The notes beneath the pieces were generated by a model. The model was not told where the DNA came from, made no database searches, and saw only the letters and a program-made list of their open reading frames with translations. DNA of 64,000 bases from Candidatus Solirubrobacter pratensis. Lineage in GTDB: Bacteria > Actinomycetota > Thermoleophilia > Solirubrobacterales > Solirubrobacteraceae. Shown in pieces: positions 17,642 through 26,190 of the stretch; the first letter of the stretch is position 1; every line of letters begins with the position of its first letter. The stretch covers positions 434,001 through 498,000 of the forward strand of contig NZ_AUEK01000008.1 of assembly GCF_000425945.1 (NCBI RefSeq). Direction: 5' to 3'. A program made the translations under genes and the position numbers.

Positions 17642-19011
17642 GCGACGAAGGCCTGCGCGCCGGCATCGAGAAGATGCAGCAGGAGGGCGTGGCGGACGCC
17701 GCGATCCGCGCCTTCGAGCACTACTACCGCCAGCTCGAGGCAGGCGAGACAGGGCTGATCCCCGAGGACTCGATCGAGCCCGTCACCGACGTCCCGTCGC
17801 TCGACGACCTGGCGAGCGACCCGGAGGCCGAGCGCGAGGCGCTGCAGCAGGCGATCGTGCTGCGGCTCAACGGCGGCCTCGGCACGAGCATGGGCCTGAC
17901 CGCGGCCAAGTCGCTGCTGGAGGCCAAGGACGGGCTGAGCTTCCTCGACATCATCGCCCGCCAGGTGCTCGCACTGCGCGAGGCGCACGACGCGCGCCTG
18001 CCGCTGGTGCTGATGGACTCCTTCAGCACGCGCGACGATTCGCTGGCCGTGCTGGAGGAGTACGCCGAGCTGCGCGCCGACGTGCCGCCCGACTTCCTCC
18101 AGAACAAGGAGCCGAAGGTCCGCGTCGACGACCTGATGCCGGTGGAGTGGCCCGCCGACCCGTCGCTGGAGTGGTGCCCGCCGGGCCACGGCGACCTGTA
18201 TGTCGCGCTGGTGACGTCCGGGATGCTCGGCGAGCTGCTCGAGCGCGGCTACGAGTACGCGTTCGTCGCGAACTCCGACAACCTCGGCGCCGTCCTCGAC
18301 CCGCGGATCCTCGCCTGGCTCCGCGCCGAGCGGATCCCGTTCCTGATGGAGGTCACCGACCGCACGGAGGCCGACCGCAAGGGCGGCCACGTCGCGCGCC
18401 GGCGCGAGGACGGGCGGCTCGTGCTGCGCGAGACGGCGCAGACGCCCGAGGAGGATCTCTCGGCGCTGCAGGACATCACGCGCCACCGCTACGTCAACAC
18501 CAACAACCTCTGGCTCGACCTGCACGCGCTCGACGAGGCGATGCGCGAGCGCGACGGCGTGCTCGGGCTGCCGATGATCCGCAACGAGAAGACCGTCGAT
18601 CCCTCCGACAAGTCCTCACCCGCGGTGTACCAGCTGGAGACCGCGATGGGCGCGGCGATCGAGGTCTTCGAAGGCGCCCGCACGCTGCGCGTGCCGCGCA
18701 CGCGGTTCGCGCCCGTCAAGACCACCGACGACCTGCTGGCGCTGCGCTCGGACGCCTACGTGCTCGACGGCGGCGCGAAGGTGCTGCTGGCCCCCGAGCG
18801 CGACGGCCGCGCCCCGTTCGTGGCGCTCGACAGCGACCACTTCAAGCTGATGCGCGACTTCGAGGCGCGCTTCCCGGACGGCCCGCCCTCGCTGGTCGGC
18901 TGCGAACGGCTGGTCGTCGAAGGCGACGTGCACTTCGGCGCCGGCGTCGTGGTCCGCGGGGACGTCACAGTACGCGAGGATGTGCCGGACGGCGCAGTCC
19001 TCGAGGGGTAG
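17638..19011 (+). CDS. UTP-glucose-1-phosphate uridylyltransferase (eukaryote-like UDPGP family)
   Basis: 457 residues from a GTG overlapping the previous stop. The UDPGP-family nucleotide loop LRLNGGLGTSMGLTAAKSLL lies near residue 77. Downstream are the uridine and sugar-binding segments PPGHGDLYVAL, FVANSDNLGA and the RHRYVNTNNLWLDL block. The C-terminus has a short left-handed beta-helix turn (VVEGDVHFGAGVVVRGDV) used for oligomerisation. It makes UDP-glucose from UTP and glucose-1-phosphate for glycan or polysaccharide synthesis. The family is eukaryote-like and distinct from GalU; some members act on GlcNAc-1-P, which cannot be ruled out. It is the last gene of a likely three-gene operon. 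Confidence 0.9.
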   Translation: MSDEGLRAGIEKMQQEGVADAAIRAFEHYYRQLEAGETGLIPEDSIEPVTDVPSLDDLASDPEAEREALQQAIVLRLNGGLGTSMGLTAAKSLLEAKDGLSFLDIIARQVLALREAHDARLPLVLMDSFSTRDDSLAVLEEYAELRADVPPDFLQNKEPKVRVDDLMPVEWPADPSLEWCPPGHGDLYVALVTSGMLGELLERGYEYAFVANSDNLGAVLDPRILAWLRAERIPFLMEVTDRTEADRKGGHVARRREDGRLVLRETAQTPEEDLSALQDITRHRYVNTNNLWLDLHALDEAMRERDGVLGLPMIRNEKTVDPSDKSSPAVYQLETAMGAAIEVFEGARTLRVPRTRFAPVKTTDDLLALRSDAYVLDGGAKVLLAPERDGRAPFVALDSDHFKLMRDFEARFPDGPPSLVGCERLVVEGDVHFGAGVVVRGDVTVREDVPDGAVLEG

Positions 19012-19019
19012 ACGGTCGC

Positions 19020-19157
19020 TTACGCGCGGCGCGCGAGCGCGATGACGCCCAGCGCCACCACGGCGAAGATGACGCCGAACCACACCCAGTCCGCGACCGC
19101 GAGGACGAACACAACGGCGGACGGTACACGGATGTACGCGTCCTGACCGCTGACCAT
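19020..19157 (-). CDS. 45-residue single-helix membrane protein
   Basis: ATG at 19157 to TAA at 19020. The first ~13 residues are polar (VSGQDAYIRVPS). A hydrophobic helix of about 26 residues follows (AVVFVLAVADWVWFGVIFAV and onward) and the protein ends with basic LARRA, suggesting a cytosolic C-terminus. It sits 8 bp from the convergent pyrophosphorylase stop. No family recognised. Coding support is the clean frame, length and membrane topology; a strong ribosome site is not obvious. Confidence 0.45.
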   Translation of the reverse strand: MVSGQDAYIRVPSAVVFVLAVADWVWFGVIFAVVALGVIALARRA

Positions 19158-19215
19158 GCGTTTAGTTCGCTCAACGCGGAGCGATGTTCGCGCACGCTAG
19201 GCAGAATTCCGTGGC

Positions 19216-20460
19216 TCAGGCGGCGACCTCCGCGAGCCGGCGTGCGAGGAGCTCCCGTTCAGCCGCGTTGCCGGCGAGCTCGAGTGCGCGGGCGTAGGCG
19301 TCGGCCGCCGCTTCGCGGGCGCCGAGCCGGCGCAGCAGGTCGGCGCGCGCGGCATGGAAGTAGTGGTAGCGGTCGAGCGTGCCGGCGAGCGCGTCGATCC
19401 GGGCCAGGCCGCCGGCGAGGTCGCCGGCGAGCGCGATCGCCGCCGCGCGGTTGAGCTCGACGACCGGGTCGGGCGCGAGCGCGGCCAGGCGCTCGTAGAG
19501 CACGGCGATCCGGTCCCAGCGCGTGGCGGCCGCGTCCGCGGCGTTGACGTGCTCGACGGCGATCGCCGCCTGCAGCACGTAGCGGGCCGGCGGGCCGAGG
19601 CGCAGAGCGCGGGCGGCGAGGCGCGTCGCGCGCTCGATCGCGTCCGCGTCCCAGCGCCCGCGATCCTGGTCCTCGAGCAGCACGATCGCTCCGGCGGCGT
19701 CGACTCGCGCGTCGCGGCGGGCGTCGTGGGCGATCAGCAGCGCCTGCAGGCCGAGCACCTCGGGCTCGTCCGGCAGCAGCTCGGCGATCACCCCGGCGAG
19801 GCGGAGCGCCTCCGCGCACAGCGAGCGGCGGATGTGCTGGTCGCCTGCGCTCGCCGCGTAGCCCTCGTTGAAGACGAGGTAGACGACGTCCAGGACGGCC
19901 TGCAGCCGGGCGGGCAGCGCGTGGTCGGGCGGGATCCGGAACGGGATCTCGGCGTCGCGTATCTTCGCCTTCGCGCGCGCCAGCCGCTGCGCCATCGTCG
20001 CCTCGGGCACGAGGAACGCACGCGCGACCTCGGCGGTCGAGAGCCCGCCGAGCAGCCGCAGCGTCAGCGCGACCTGCGCCTCCGTCGCCAGCGCGGGATG
20101 GCAGCACGCGAAGATCAGCCGCAGCCGCTCGTCGGGCACGCTCGTGGTCATCGGCTTCTCCGGGGCCGGCTCGCCGACGATCGCGGCGAGCGCCGCCAGC
20201 TGCGGGATCCGTGCGCGCAGCGCCCGCTCACGCCGCGTGCGGTCGATCGCCCGGTTGCGGGCCACGGTGAGCACCCACGCGGCAGGGTCGCGCGGGACGC
20301 CCTCGCGCGGCCAGCGCTCGACCGCCGTGGTGAACGCGTCCTGGACCGCCTCCTCGGCGAGGTCCCAGTCGCCCACGGCGCGGATCAGCGCCGCGACCGC
20401 CCGCCCGAAGTGCTCCCGGAACAGCCGGTCGACGGCGCCCGCTGCGGCCCGCTCGCTCAG
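19216..20460 (-). CDS. RNA polymerase sigma factor, ECF42-type with C-terminal TPR-like domain
   Basis: About 414 residues. Region 2 is seen in FREHFGRAVAALIRAVGDWD and LAEEAVQDAF, region 4 in LGGLSTAEVARAFLVPEATM. A long C-terminal extension contains the FNEGYAAS motif (DUF6596) and TPR-like helices ending near AAERELLARRLAEV. ECF42 factors are known to be paired with YCII/DGPF-domain proteins, and exactly such a gene ends here. No ATG, GTG or TTG precedes the conserved FREHFG region in frame. The only candidate is a CTG at 20460 overlapping the upstream TGA (CTGA), implying translational coupling to the YCII gene. Regulon unknown. Confidence 0.85.
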   Translation of the reverse strand: MSERAAAGAVDRLFREHFGRAVAALIRAVGDWDLAEEAVQDAFTTAVERWPREGVPRDPAAWVLTVARNRAIDRTRRERALRARIPQLAALAAIVGEPAPEKPMTTSVPDERLRLIFACCHPALATEAQVALTLRLLGGLSTAEVARAFLVPEATMAQRLARAKAKIRDAEIPFRIPPDHALPARLQAVLDVVYLVFNEGYAASAGDQHIRRSLCAEALRLAGVIAELLPDEPEVLGLQALLIAHDARRDARVDAAGAIVLLEDQDRGRWDADAIERATRLAARALRLGPPARYVLQAAIAVEHVNAADAAATRWDRIAVLYERLAALAPDPVVELNRAAAIALAGDLAGGLARIDALAGTLDRYHYFHAARADLLRRLGAREAAADAYARALELAGNAAERELLARRLAEVAA

Positions 20461-20855
20461 GACTCCGCGCGCTGCCCGGTCGCGCTCTCCGCCCCCGCCG
20501 CGAATGCGTCGTAGTCCATGATCGGACGGATCTCGGTCGAGCAGCCGTCCGTCGTCCACGGCAGCCGGTCGGCCCATTCCAGCGCCTCGTCGAGGTCGCG
20601 CACCTCGAGGAAGACGAACCCGCCGAGCTGCTCCTTGGTCTCTATGAACGGCCCGTCGGTCACGTGCCGCTTGCCGCCGGCGTAGCGCACCGTCGTCGCC
20701 GCGTGCGATTCGGCGAGCCCCTCGCAGGCCAGCAGGACGCCCGCCGCGGCCGCGGCCTCGCCGAACTCCTGCCACGCCGACATCGACTGCTCGATCTGCT
20801 CCGGCGAGAACTCGCTCGCGGTCTCCTCGCCGTAGAGCGTCAGCAGCACCTTCAT
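20457..20855 (-). CDS. YCII/DGPF-domain protein (ECF42 partner)
   Basis: 132 residues from an ATG with GGAGG 7 nt upstream. It has the signature VTDGPFIETKEQLGGFVFLE that names the DGPF group, followed by DEALEWADRLPW and a C-terminal EIRPIMDYD. YCII-fold proteins are small cytosolic ferredoxin-like dimers; those paired with ECF42 sigma factors are thought to take part in the signalling or be its output, but the mechanism is not settled. It overlaps the sigma gene by 4 bp and is transcribed first. Confidence 0.92.
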   Translation of the reverse strand: MKVLLTLYGEETASEFSPEQIEQSMSAWQEFGEAAAAAGVLLACEGLAESHAATTVRYAGGKRHVTDGPFIETKEQLGGFVFLEVRDLDEALEWADRLPWTTDGCSTEIRPIMDYDAFAAGAESATGQRAES

Positions 20856-20961
20856 CGGCACACCTCCATCGTGTCTCCCGCGACCACCATTGCCGCGGAT
20901 CATGCACAGGACGAACGACGGAGGCGAGATCGACAGCGGCAACGCGCCAACCCCGCGGCAT

Positions 20962-20991
20962 GGGCGGCCCTTCCCGGAGGTCGGGCCGCCC
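20962..20991 (-). terminator. Strong GC hairpin after the collagen-like gene
   Basis: GGGCGGCCC at 20962-20970 and GGGCCGCCC at 20983-20991 form a perfect 9-bp stem with a 12-nt loop, 11 bp beyond the stop of the minus-strand collagen-like gene. There is no long T-run, so it may be an attenuating or 3'-protecting hairpin rather than a classical terminator. Confidence 0.55.
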
Positions 20992-21001
20992 GGCACCGGG
21001 G

Positions 21002-21946
21002 CTACTGCAGATGCAGCGGCATCGCGATCGTGTCGGGCAGGCCGGCCGCCGACCGGGTGATCGGCGTGAGCTTCCAACCGGAGCGCGTGCCGGTGTCGGG
21101 GCCGCAGTCGGGGTTGTCGATCGTCGCGGCGGTGAACGCCTCGGCCGTCGCGACGCCGTTGGACACGCCGGCCGGCGCCATCAGCGACTTCAGCGAGCCG
21201 GAGTACACGACCCATTTCCCGTTCATCGCGCCGAACGGCGGCGTGCCGCCCTGTCCGTCGTTGAGGTACGCGGTCCCGCTGCAGCTTCCGCCGGTGTAGT
21301 AGATCTGTGCCGGATAGAACTTGCCGTCGAACGGGATGTCCATCTGGTAGCCCGTGGACGTGAGCACGGTGGCCGAGCTGGAGCCGCTGGCGATGACCGT
21401 GCCGAGCGTCACGTTGTTGCCGTCGATGAGGCGCACGCCGCCGCCTGCCGGCCCGGCGGGACCCGTGGCGCCGGTGTCGCCCTTGTCACCCTTCGCGCCC
21501 TGCGGGCCGGGGGCTCCGGTGTCGCCCTTCGGGCCCGGCGCGCCGGTCGCCCCCGTGTCGCCCTTCTCGCCCTTCGCGCCGGGTGAGCCCGGTGAGCCGA
21601 GCACGCTCGTCGTCGGCCCGGGAGGTCCCTGCTCGCCGGCGTCGCCCTTGGCGCCCGACGGGCCGCCCGGACCCGCGAGGCCCTGGAGCCCACGCGCGCC
21701 CGCAGCGCCCTTCTCGCCGCGCGGACCCGCGGCGCTGAAGGAGATCTTGCGCTCTCCCGACCCGCACTTGCCCTTCTCGGTCGAGAGATTGAGCGTGTGG
21801 AAGTGCGCCGTCACGCACGCGTAGTACGTCTTGGACTGCTTCTGCGTCATGTCGCCGGTGACGGCGTAGGACGTTCCTCCGAGCGCGATGAACAGCGCGG
21901 CAGCACCGAGCGCGTGCCGCCTGGCGAACGACAGCCCGACCTTCAC
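21002..21946 (-). CDS. Secreted collagen-like repeat protein
   Basis: 314 residues from a GTG at 21946, placed ~11 nt after GGAGGG. It has a signal-like N-terminus ([21 protein letters not shown]), then an Ala/Thr-rich spacer with two Cys ([15 protein letters not shown]). A Gly-X-Y region at about 73-170 has roughly thirty triplets, many GPxG and GEKGDTG type, broken once by TTSVLGS. A globular beta-rich C-terminal domain (about 171-314) follows, with [20 protein letters not shown] and a paired Cys in DNPDCGPD. It should trimerise through the collagen stalk and be exposed outside the cell. Related proteins are common in Solirubrobacterales; ligand unknown. Confidence 0.85.
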   Translation of the reverse strand: MKVGLSFARRHALGAAALFIALGGTSYAVTGDMTQKQSKTYYACVTAHFHTLNLSTEKGKCGSGERKISFSAAGPRGEKGAAGARGLQGLAGPGGPSGAKGDAGEQGPPGPTTSVLGSPGSPGAKGEKGDTGATGAPGPKGDTGAPGPQGAKGDKGDTGATGPAGPAGGGVRLIDGNNVTLGTVIASGSSSATVLTSTGYQMDIPFDGKFYPAQIYYTGGSCSGTAYLNDGQGGTPPFGAMNGKWVVYSGSLKSLMAPAGVSNGVATAEAFTAATIDNPDCGPDTGTRSGWKLTPITRSAAGLPDTIAMPLHLQ

Positions 21947-22003
21947 AACGACCACTTCCCTCCGTAGCAGTGACCCTTCGGCACGAGCGTACAACGCGGG
22001 TCC

Positions 22004-22636
22004 CTACACCCCCAGCTCCGCCTTGATCGCGGCGATCTCCTCCCGCAGCGAGGCGACCTCGGCCTCCAGCCGCTCGAGCCGCTCGTCGCGCCGCGGCGGT
22101 GGGGGCACGACCGCGGCCGGGGCCGGGGCGGCGGCGATCTCCTCGCCCTCGAGGTCCTCGGAAAGCCGGTGCTGGTAGCGCTCCTCCTTCTGCCCCGGTC
22201 GCCGCGTCAGCTCGTGGACGAGCTGCTTGTCGATCAGCCGCGTCAGCACCTCGTGGAGCTCGGCGATGCCCGCGAAGCTCTGCATCCGCTCTGTGCGCTG
22301 CTTGAGCTCGCCCGGCGTCTGCGGCCCACGCAGCATCAGCACCGCGAGGACGGCCTGCTCGGCGGGGTCCAGATGCAGCTCGTCATCGAGCAGGTGGCGG
22401 TACTTGGCCGCGCGGCTCGAGTGGCCGCTCGCGAGCCGGGTGAACCGGCGGCGGCCCAGCCGGTGCAGGCTGCCGCGGATCGTCTCCTCGTCGTACTGCG
22501 CGACCGGATCGCGGTTGGTCGTCTGGTTGCAGGCCAGCCTCAGCGCGTTGAGGCTGAGCGGGTACTGGTCGGGCGTGGTGCGCTGCTTCTCGATGAGGCA
22601 GCCGAGCACGCGCACCTCAACGGGATCGAGGTCCAT
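22004..22636 (-). CDS. yceH: YceH-family protein (DUF480)
   Basis: 210 residues. Two winged-helix repeats form the body: the first has LGCLIEKQRTTPDQYPLSLN and LACNQTTNRDPV, the hallmark of DUF480; the second has LLDDELHLDPAEQAVLAVLM and LRGPQTPGELKQRT. A Pro/Ala linker (~165-180) leads to a C-terminal coiled coil (RLERLEAEVASLREEIAAIK), as in E. coli YceH. The protein is cytosolic and possibly DNA-binding; its target is not established. Probably transcribed alone, following the acyl-CoA dehydrogenase. Confidence 0.93.
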   Translation of the reverse strand: MDLDPVEVRVLGCLIEKQRTTPDQYPLSLNALRLACNQTTNRDPVAQYDEETIRGSLHRLGRRRFTRLASGHSSRAAKYRHLLDDELHLDPAEQAVLAVLMLRGPQTPGELKQRTERMQSFAGIAELHEVLTRLIDKQLVHELTRRPGQKEERYQHRLSEDLEGEEIAAAPAPAAVVPPPPRRDERLERLEAEVASLREEIAAIKAELGV

Positions 22637-22696
22637 CGCGGTATCTTCGCCGAAGGCCGGCGACGCCGAAGGCTCGGGTCGCCTTGCAGGCGCAAC

Positions 22697-23938
22697 TCAT
22701 CTGATCTGGACGCCCGAGATCGCGCGGGCGATCACGAGGCGCTGGATCTCCGAGGTGCCCTCGAAGATCGTGTAGATCTTCGCGTCGCGGTGCATCCGCT
22801 CGACCGGGTACTCGCGCGTGTAGCCGTTGCCGCCGAGGATCTGGATCGCCCGCTCGGTGCTCCAGACCGCGACCTCGCCGGCCTTGAGCTTGCTCATCGA
22901 GCCCTCGGCCGCTGTGAACGGACGGCCGGTCCGCCCCATCCACGAGGCGCGCCAGACCAGCAGCCGCGCCGCGTCGATCTCCATCTTCATGTCGGCCAGC
23001 GTGAACGCGATCGCCTGGTTCTCGATGATCGGGCGGCCGAACTGCGTGCGCTCCTTCGCGTAGCCGAGCGCGTACTCGTAGGCGGCGCGGGCGATGCCGA
23101 TCGCCTGCGCGCCGACCGTCGGCCGGGTCGCCTCGAACGTCGCCATCGCCGCCTGCCCCTTGGCGCTGGAGCCCTCGCGCGCCCGCGCGAGACGCTCGTC
23201 GAGCTTCTCCTTGCCGCCGAGCAGGCAGCGGCCGGGGATGCGGCAGTCGTCGAGGAAGACGTCGGCGGTGTGCGAGGCGCGCAGGCCGTGCTTCTTGACC
23301 TTGGTCCCCATCACCAGGCCCGGCGTGCCGGGCGGGATGACGAACGCCCCCTGGCCGCGGGCGCCGAGCTCGGGGTCGACGGACGCGACGACGACGTGCA
23401 CGTCGGCGATCCCGCCGTTGGTGGCCCACGCCTTCTGGCCGTTGATGACCCACTCGTCCTTGGCCTCCTCGTAGCGCGCGCGGGTGCGCAGGGAGGACAC
23501 GTCGGAGCCGGCGTCGGGCTCGCTGACGCAGAACGCGCCGACCTTCGGATCCTCCGGCGTCCCGTAGCACTGCGGGACCCACTCGCCGAGCTGCTCGCCG
23601 GTGCCGGAGGAGAAGATCGCGGCGACCGCGAGCGTCGTGCCCATGATCGACATGCCGATGCCGGCGTCGCCCCAGAACAGCTCCTCGTTGACCATCGGCA
23701 GCAGCAGGCCCGTCTCGTCGGCGTAGAACTGGGCCAGCGCGTCGAACGAGTACAGCCCGATCTTGGCCGCCTCCTGGATCAGGGGCCAGGGCGTCTCCTC
23801 GTGCTCGTCCCACTCGGCGGCGGCGGGGCGGATGACGTTGGCGGCGAAGCCGTGGACCCAGTCGACCACGTCCTTCTGGTCCTGGCTCAGCTCCAGTGAG
23901 AAGCCGCCCACGGCAAGCGGCTCGGTGACGGCTTCCAT
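22697..23938 (-). CDS. Acyl-CoA dehydrogenase
   Basis: About 413 residues from MEAVTEP (ATG 23938; a GTG four codons earlier is possible). It has the flavin-binding [17 protein letters not shown] segment, the substrate/FAD motif [11 protein letters not shown], a [18 protein letters not shown] strand and the C-terminal catalytic region [18 protein letters not shown] followed by [10 protein letters not shown], where the Glu of FEGT is the usual base. It oxidises an acyl-CoA to the enoyl-CoA, passing electrons to ETF. Chain specificity cannot be told. No other beta-oxidation genes are adjacent. Only 18 bp separate it from the divergent DNA glycosylase. Confidence 0.95.
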   Translation of the reverse strand: MEAVTEPLAVGGFSLELSQDQKDVVDWVHGFAANVIRPAAAEWDEHEETPWPLIQEAAKIGLYSFDALAQFYADETGLLLPMVNEELFWGDAGIGMSIMGTTLAVAAIFSSGTGEQLGEWVPQCYGTPEDPKVGAFCVSEPDAGSDVSSLRTRARYEEAKDEWVINGQKAWATNGGIADVHVVVASVDPELGARGQGAFVIPPGTPGLVMGTKVKKHGLRASHTADVFLDDCRIPGRCLLGGKEKLDERLARAREGSSAKGQAAMATFEATRPTVGAQAIGIARAAYEYALGYAKERTQFGRPIIENQAIAFTLADMKMEIDAARLLVWRASWMGRTGRPFTAAEGSMSKLKAGEVAVWSTERAIQILGGNGYTREYPVERMHRDAKIYTIFEGTSEIQRLVIARAISGVQIR

Positions 23939-23956
23939 GCGCGGCACCATAGACGG

Positions 23957-24841
23957 ATGCAGGTGCTCGAAGACGTGGTCCGGCCCGTATGGCCGAGCGA
24001 GGCGCCGCGCTCCGCGGGACCCGGCGGGCTCCTGCAGATCCGCGGCGACGTCGTGTCGCGCGCCATGCCGTCGGGCGCGCTGGCCCAGGCCGCCTGGCGC
24101 GGGCCGGAGGTGCTGCTGCGCGCCGAGGCGGAGAGCGAGGCGCAGGCGCGCGACGCGCTACGGCGGCTGCGGTTCGTCCTCGCCCTCGACGACGACCTCG
24201 CGCCGTTCCACCGCGCCTTCCGCGCCGATCCGCTGCTCGGCCACGCCATCAAGGCCGGCCCGCGGCTGCGCGTGCTGCGCAAGCCGGCGCCGTTCGAGGC
24301 GCTCGCCAACGCGATCTGCGAGCAGCTGATCGACACCCAGGCGGCGGGGAACATCGTCTGGGCGCTCACGCGCGCCCTCGGCCGCCGGCACCCGATGGGC
24401 CCGTGGATCGCCCCGGCGCCGGACGCGCTCGACAACCCGCCCGCGCTCGTGCGCGCCGGGCTCGCTCCCGCCCGCGCTCGCACGCTCGCCCGCGTCGCCC
24501 GCGCCGTCGCGCGGGGAGAGATCGATCCCGGCGCGCCGCCGGGCAGCGCTGACCGCGCGCGCCTGCAGGCGATCCCCGGCATCGGCCCGTGGACGCTCGC
24601 GCACCTCGACCTGTTCGGCCGCGGCGTCTATGACGTCGCGCTCGAGCAGGACGTCGGCATGCGCAACGCCTACGCCCGCATCTCGGGCCGGCGCACCGGA
24701 AGCGTGACCGAGGACGAGTTCGCCGCGGTCCTCGACCGCTACAGGCCATGGCAGGGCCTCGCGGCGATGTACATCGTGCACGTGGGATGGCGAGGCGGGG
24801 GCCGTTGGTCAGAATCCCCGCATGCCATACGCCGCCGCTGA
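23957..24841 (+). CDS. DNA-3-methyladenine glycosylase II-like (AlkA, HhH-GPD)
   Basis: 294 residues. An N-terminal ~90-residue beta region precedes the all-helical HhH-GPD domain. That domain contains [18 protein letters not shown] (the typical QQ/Q region), the helix-hairpin-helix [15 protein letters not shown] and the catalytic Asp within [14 protein letters not shown]. The enzyme excises alkylated bases to start base-excision repair. There are no [4Fe-4S] cysteines, as expected for AlkA. It overlaps the aldo/keto reductase by 20 bp. Confidence 0.9.
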   Translation: MQVLEDVVRPVWPSEAPRSAGPGGLLQIRGDVVSRAMPSGALAQAAWRGPEVLLRAEAESEAQARDALRRLRFVLALDDDLAPFHRAFRADPLLGHAIKAGPRLRVLRKPAPFEALANAICEQLIDTQAAGNIVWALTRALGRRHPMGPWIAPAPDALDNPPALVRAGLAPARARTLARVARAVARGEIDPGAPPGSADRARLQAIPGIGPWTLAHLDLFGRGVYDVALEQDVGMRNAYARISGRRTGSVTEDEFAAVLDRYRPWQGLAAMYIVHVGWRGGGRWSESPHAIRRR

Positions 24842-25847
24842 GGATCGATACGACCACATGCCCTACCGCCGCTGCGGCCGCAGCGGCCTGAAGCTGCCGG
24901 CGATCTCGCTCGGCCTCTGGAACAACTTCGGCGACGACCGCCCGCTGCAGATGCAGCGCGACATCATCCGCCGCGCCTTCGATCTCGGCATCACGCACAT
25001 CGACCTGGCGAACAACTACGGCCCGCCGGCCGGCTCGGCCGAGATCAACTTCGGCCGCGTCTTCAAGGAGGACCTCGCGCCGTACCGCGACGAGCTGATC
25101 ATCTCCACCAAGGCGGGCTACGACATGTGGCCCGGGCCGTACGGGGAATGGGGCTCGCGCAAGTACCTGCTCGCGAGCCTCGACCAGAGCCTGTCGCGCA
25201 TGGGCCTGGACTACGTCGACATCTTCTACTCGCACCGCTTCGATCCCGACACGCCGCTGGAGGAGACGATCGGCGCGCTGGAGACCGCCGTCCACCAGGG
25301 CAAGGCGCTCTACGTCGGCATCTCGTCCTACTCGGCCGAGCGCACCGAGGAGGCGCTCGCGATCGCCCGCACGGCGCGCATCCCGCTCGTGATCCACCAG
25401 CCGTCGTACTCGATGCTCAACCGCTGGATCGAGCCGGAGCTGCTCGAGACCTGCGGCGAGGAGGGGCTCGGCATCATCGCGTTCTCGCCGCTCGGGCAGG
25501 GGCTGCTCACCGACCGCTACCTCCACGGCATCCCCGAGGACTCGCGCGCCGCCAAGGACGGCTTCCTCAAGCGCGACTTCGTCAACGAGGACAACCTCGC
25601 TCGCGTCCGCGGGCTGAACGAGATCGCGCAGCGGCGCGAGCAGACGCTCGCCGCGATGGCGCTCTCCTGGGTGCTGCGCGACGAGCGCGTGACGTCCGCT
25701 CTGATCGGCGCGTCGTCGGTGCGTCAGCTCGAGGCCAACGTCGCGGCGCTGCAGCGGCTCGACTTCACGCCGGACGAGCTCGCCGAGATCGACACGTTCG
25801 CCGTAGAGTCCGGCATCAACATCTGGCAGCAATCGAGCGATGCCTAA
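24822..25847 (+). CDS. Aldo/keto reductase, YghZ/L-glyceraldehyde-3-phosphate reductase type
   Basis: 341 residues. It carries the AKR14 subfamily landmarks: YRRCGRSGLKLPAISLGLW, THIDLANNYGPPAGSAEINF (catalytic Asp and Tyr), ISTKAGYDMWPGPYG (Lys), FYSHRFDPDTPLEETI (His) and the NADPH-loop ALIGASSVRQLEANV. YghZ homologues reduce methylglyoxal or L-glyceraldehyde-3-phosphate with NADPH, a detoxification role. It overlaps genes on both sides (20 bp and 8 bp), so it belongs to an operon with the glycosylase, DUF385 protein and hydrolase. Confidence 0.93.
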   Translation: MPYAAAEDRYDHMPYRRCGRSGLKLPAISLGLWNNFGDDRPLQMQRDIIRRAFDLGITHIDLANNYGPPAGSAEINFGRVFKEDLAPYRDELIISTKAGYDMWPGPYGEWGSRKYLLASLDQSLSRMGLDYVDIFYSHRFDPDTPLEETIGALETAVHQGKALYVGISSYSAERTEEALAIARTARIPLVIHQPSYSMLNRWIEPELLETCGEEGLGIIAFSPLGQGLLTDRYLHGIPEDSRAAKDGFLKRDFVNEDNLARVRGLNEIAQRREQTLAAMALSWVLRDERVTSALIGASSVRQLEANVAALQRLDFTPDELAEIDTFAVESGINIWQQSSDA

Positions 25848-26190
25848 AGGTCACGCACAATTCGCCTTCTACAACCGCACGATCAACCATGCGGTGAAGG
25901 CGATCCTGCGCTCGCCCGCGCATTCCATGCTCAGCGGCCGGCTCGTGGAGATGACCGTCACGGGCCGGCGCACCGGCAAGCGGCACTCGTTCCCGTGCGC
26001 CTACGAGCAGGACGCGCCCGATCACCTGCGGATCCACATCGACTGGCCGGAGAAGAAGGTCTGGTGGCGCAACCTGAAGTCGCCGGCGCCGGTCGACGTG
26101 CTCCTGCGCGGCACCCGAAGGAGCGGAATCGGCGAGGCGCAGGGCGATCCGAAGACCGAGTTGTGGGTAGATGTGAAGCTCGATGGCTGA
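25840..26190 (+). CDS. Small DUF385/Ddn-like (F420-type split-barrel) protein
   Basis: 116 residues. The segment SGRLVEMTVTGRRTGKRHSF followed by a WWRNLKSPAPVDVLLRG strand matches the nitroreductase/deazaflavin-dependent (DUF385) split-barrel family. It is shorter than F420-dependent Ddn (~150) and lacks the long N-terminal helix, so cofactor use is uncertain; similar short proteins may bind F420 or fatty acids. It overlaps the aldo/keto reductase and the hydrolase by 8 bp each. Confidence 0.8.
   Translation: MPKGHAQFAFYNRTINHAVKAILRSPAHSMLSGRLVEMTVTGRRTGKRHSFPCAYEQDAPDHLRIHIDWPEKKVWWRNLKSPAPVDVLLRGTRRSGIGEAQGDPKTELWVDVKLDG

Noticed and set aside
21430..21730. Regular short repeats that look like a CRISPR or microsatellite array
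   Set aside because: They are the codon-level repeats of Gly-X-Y triplets; there are no spacers and no constant repeat unit.
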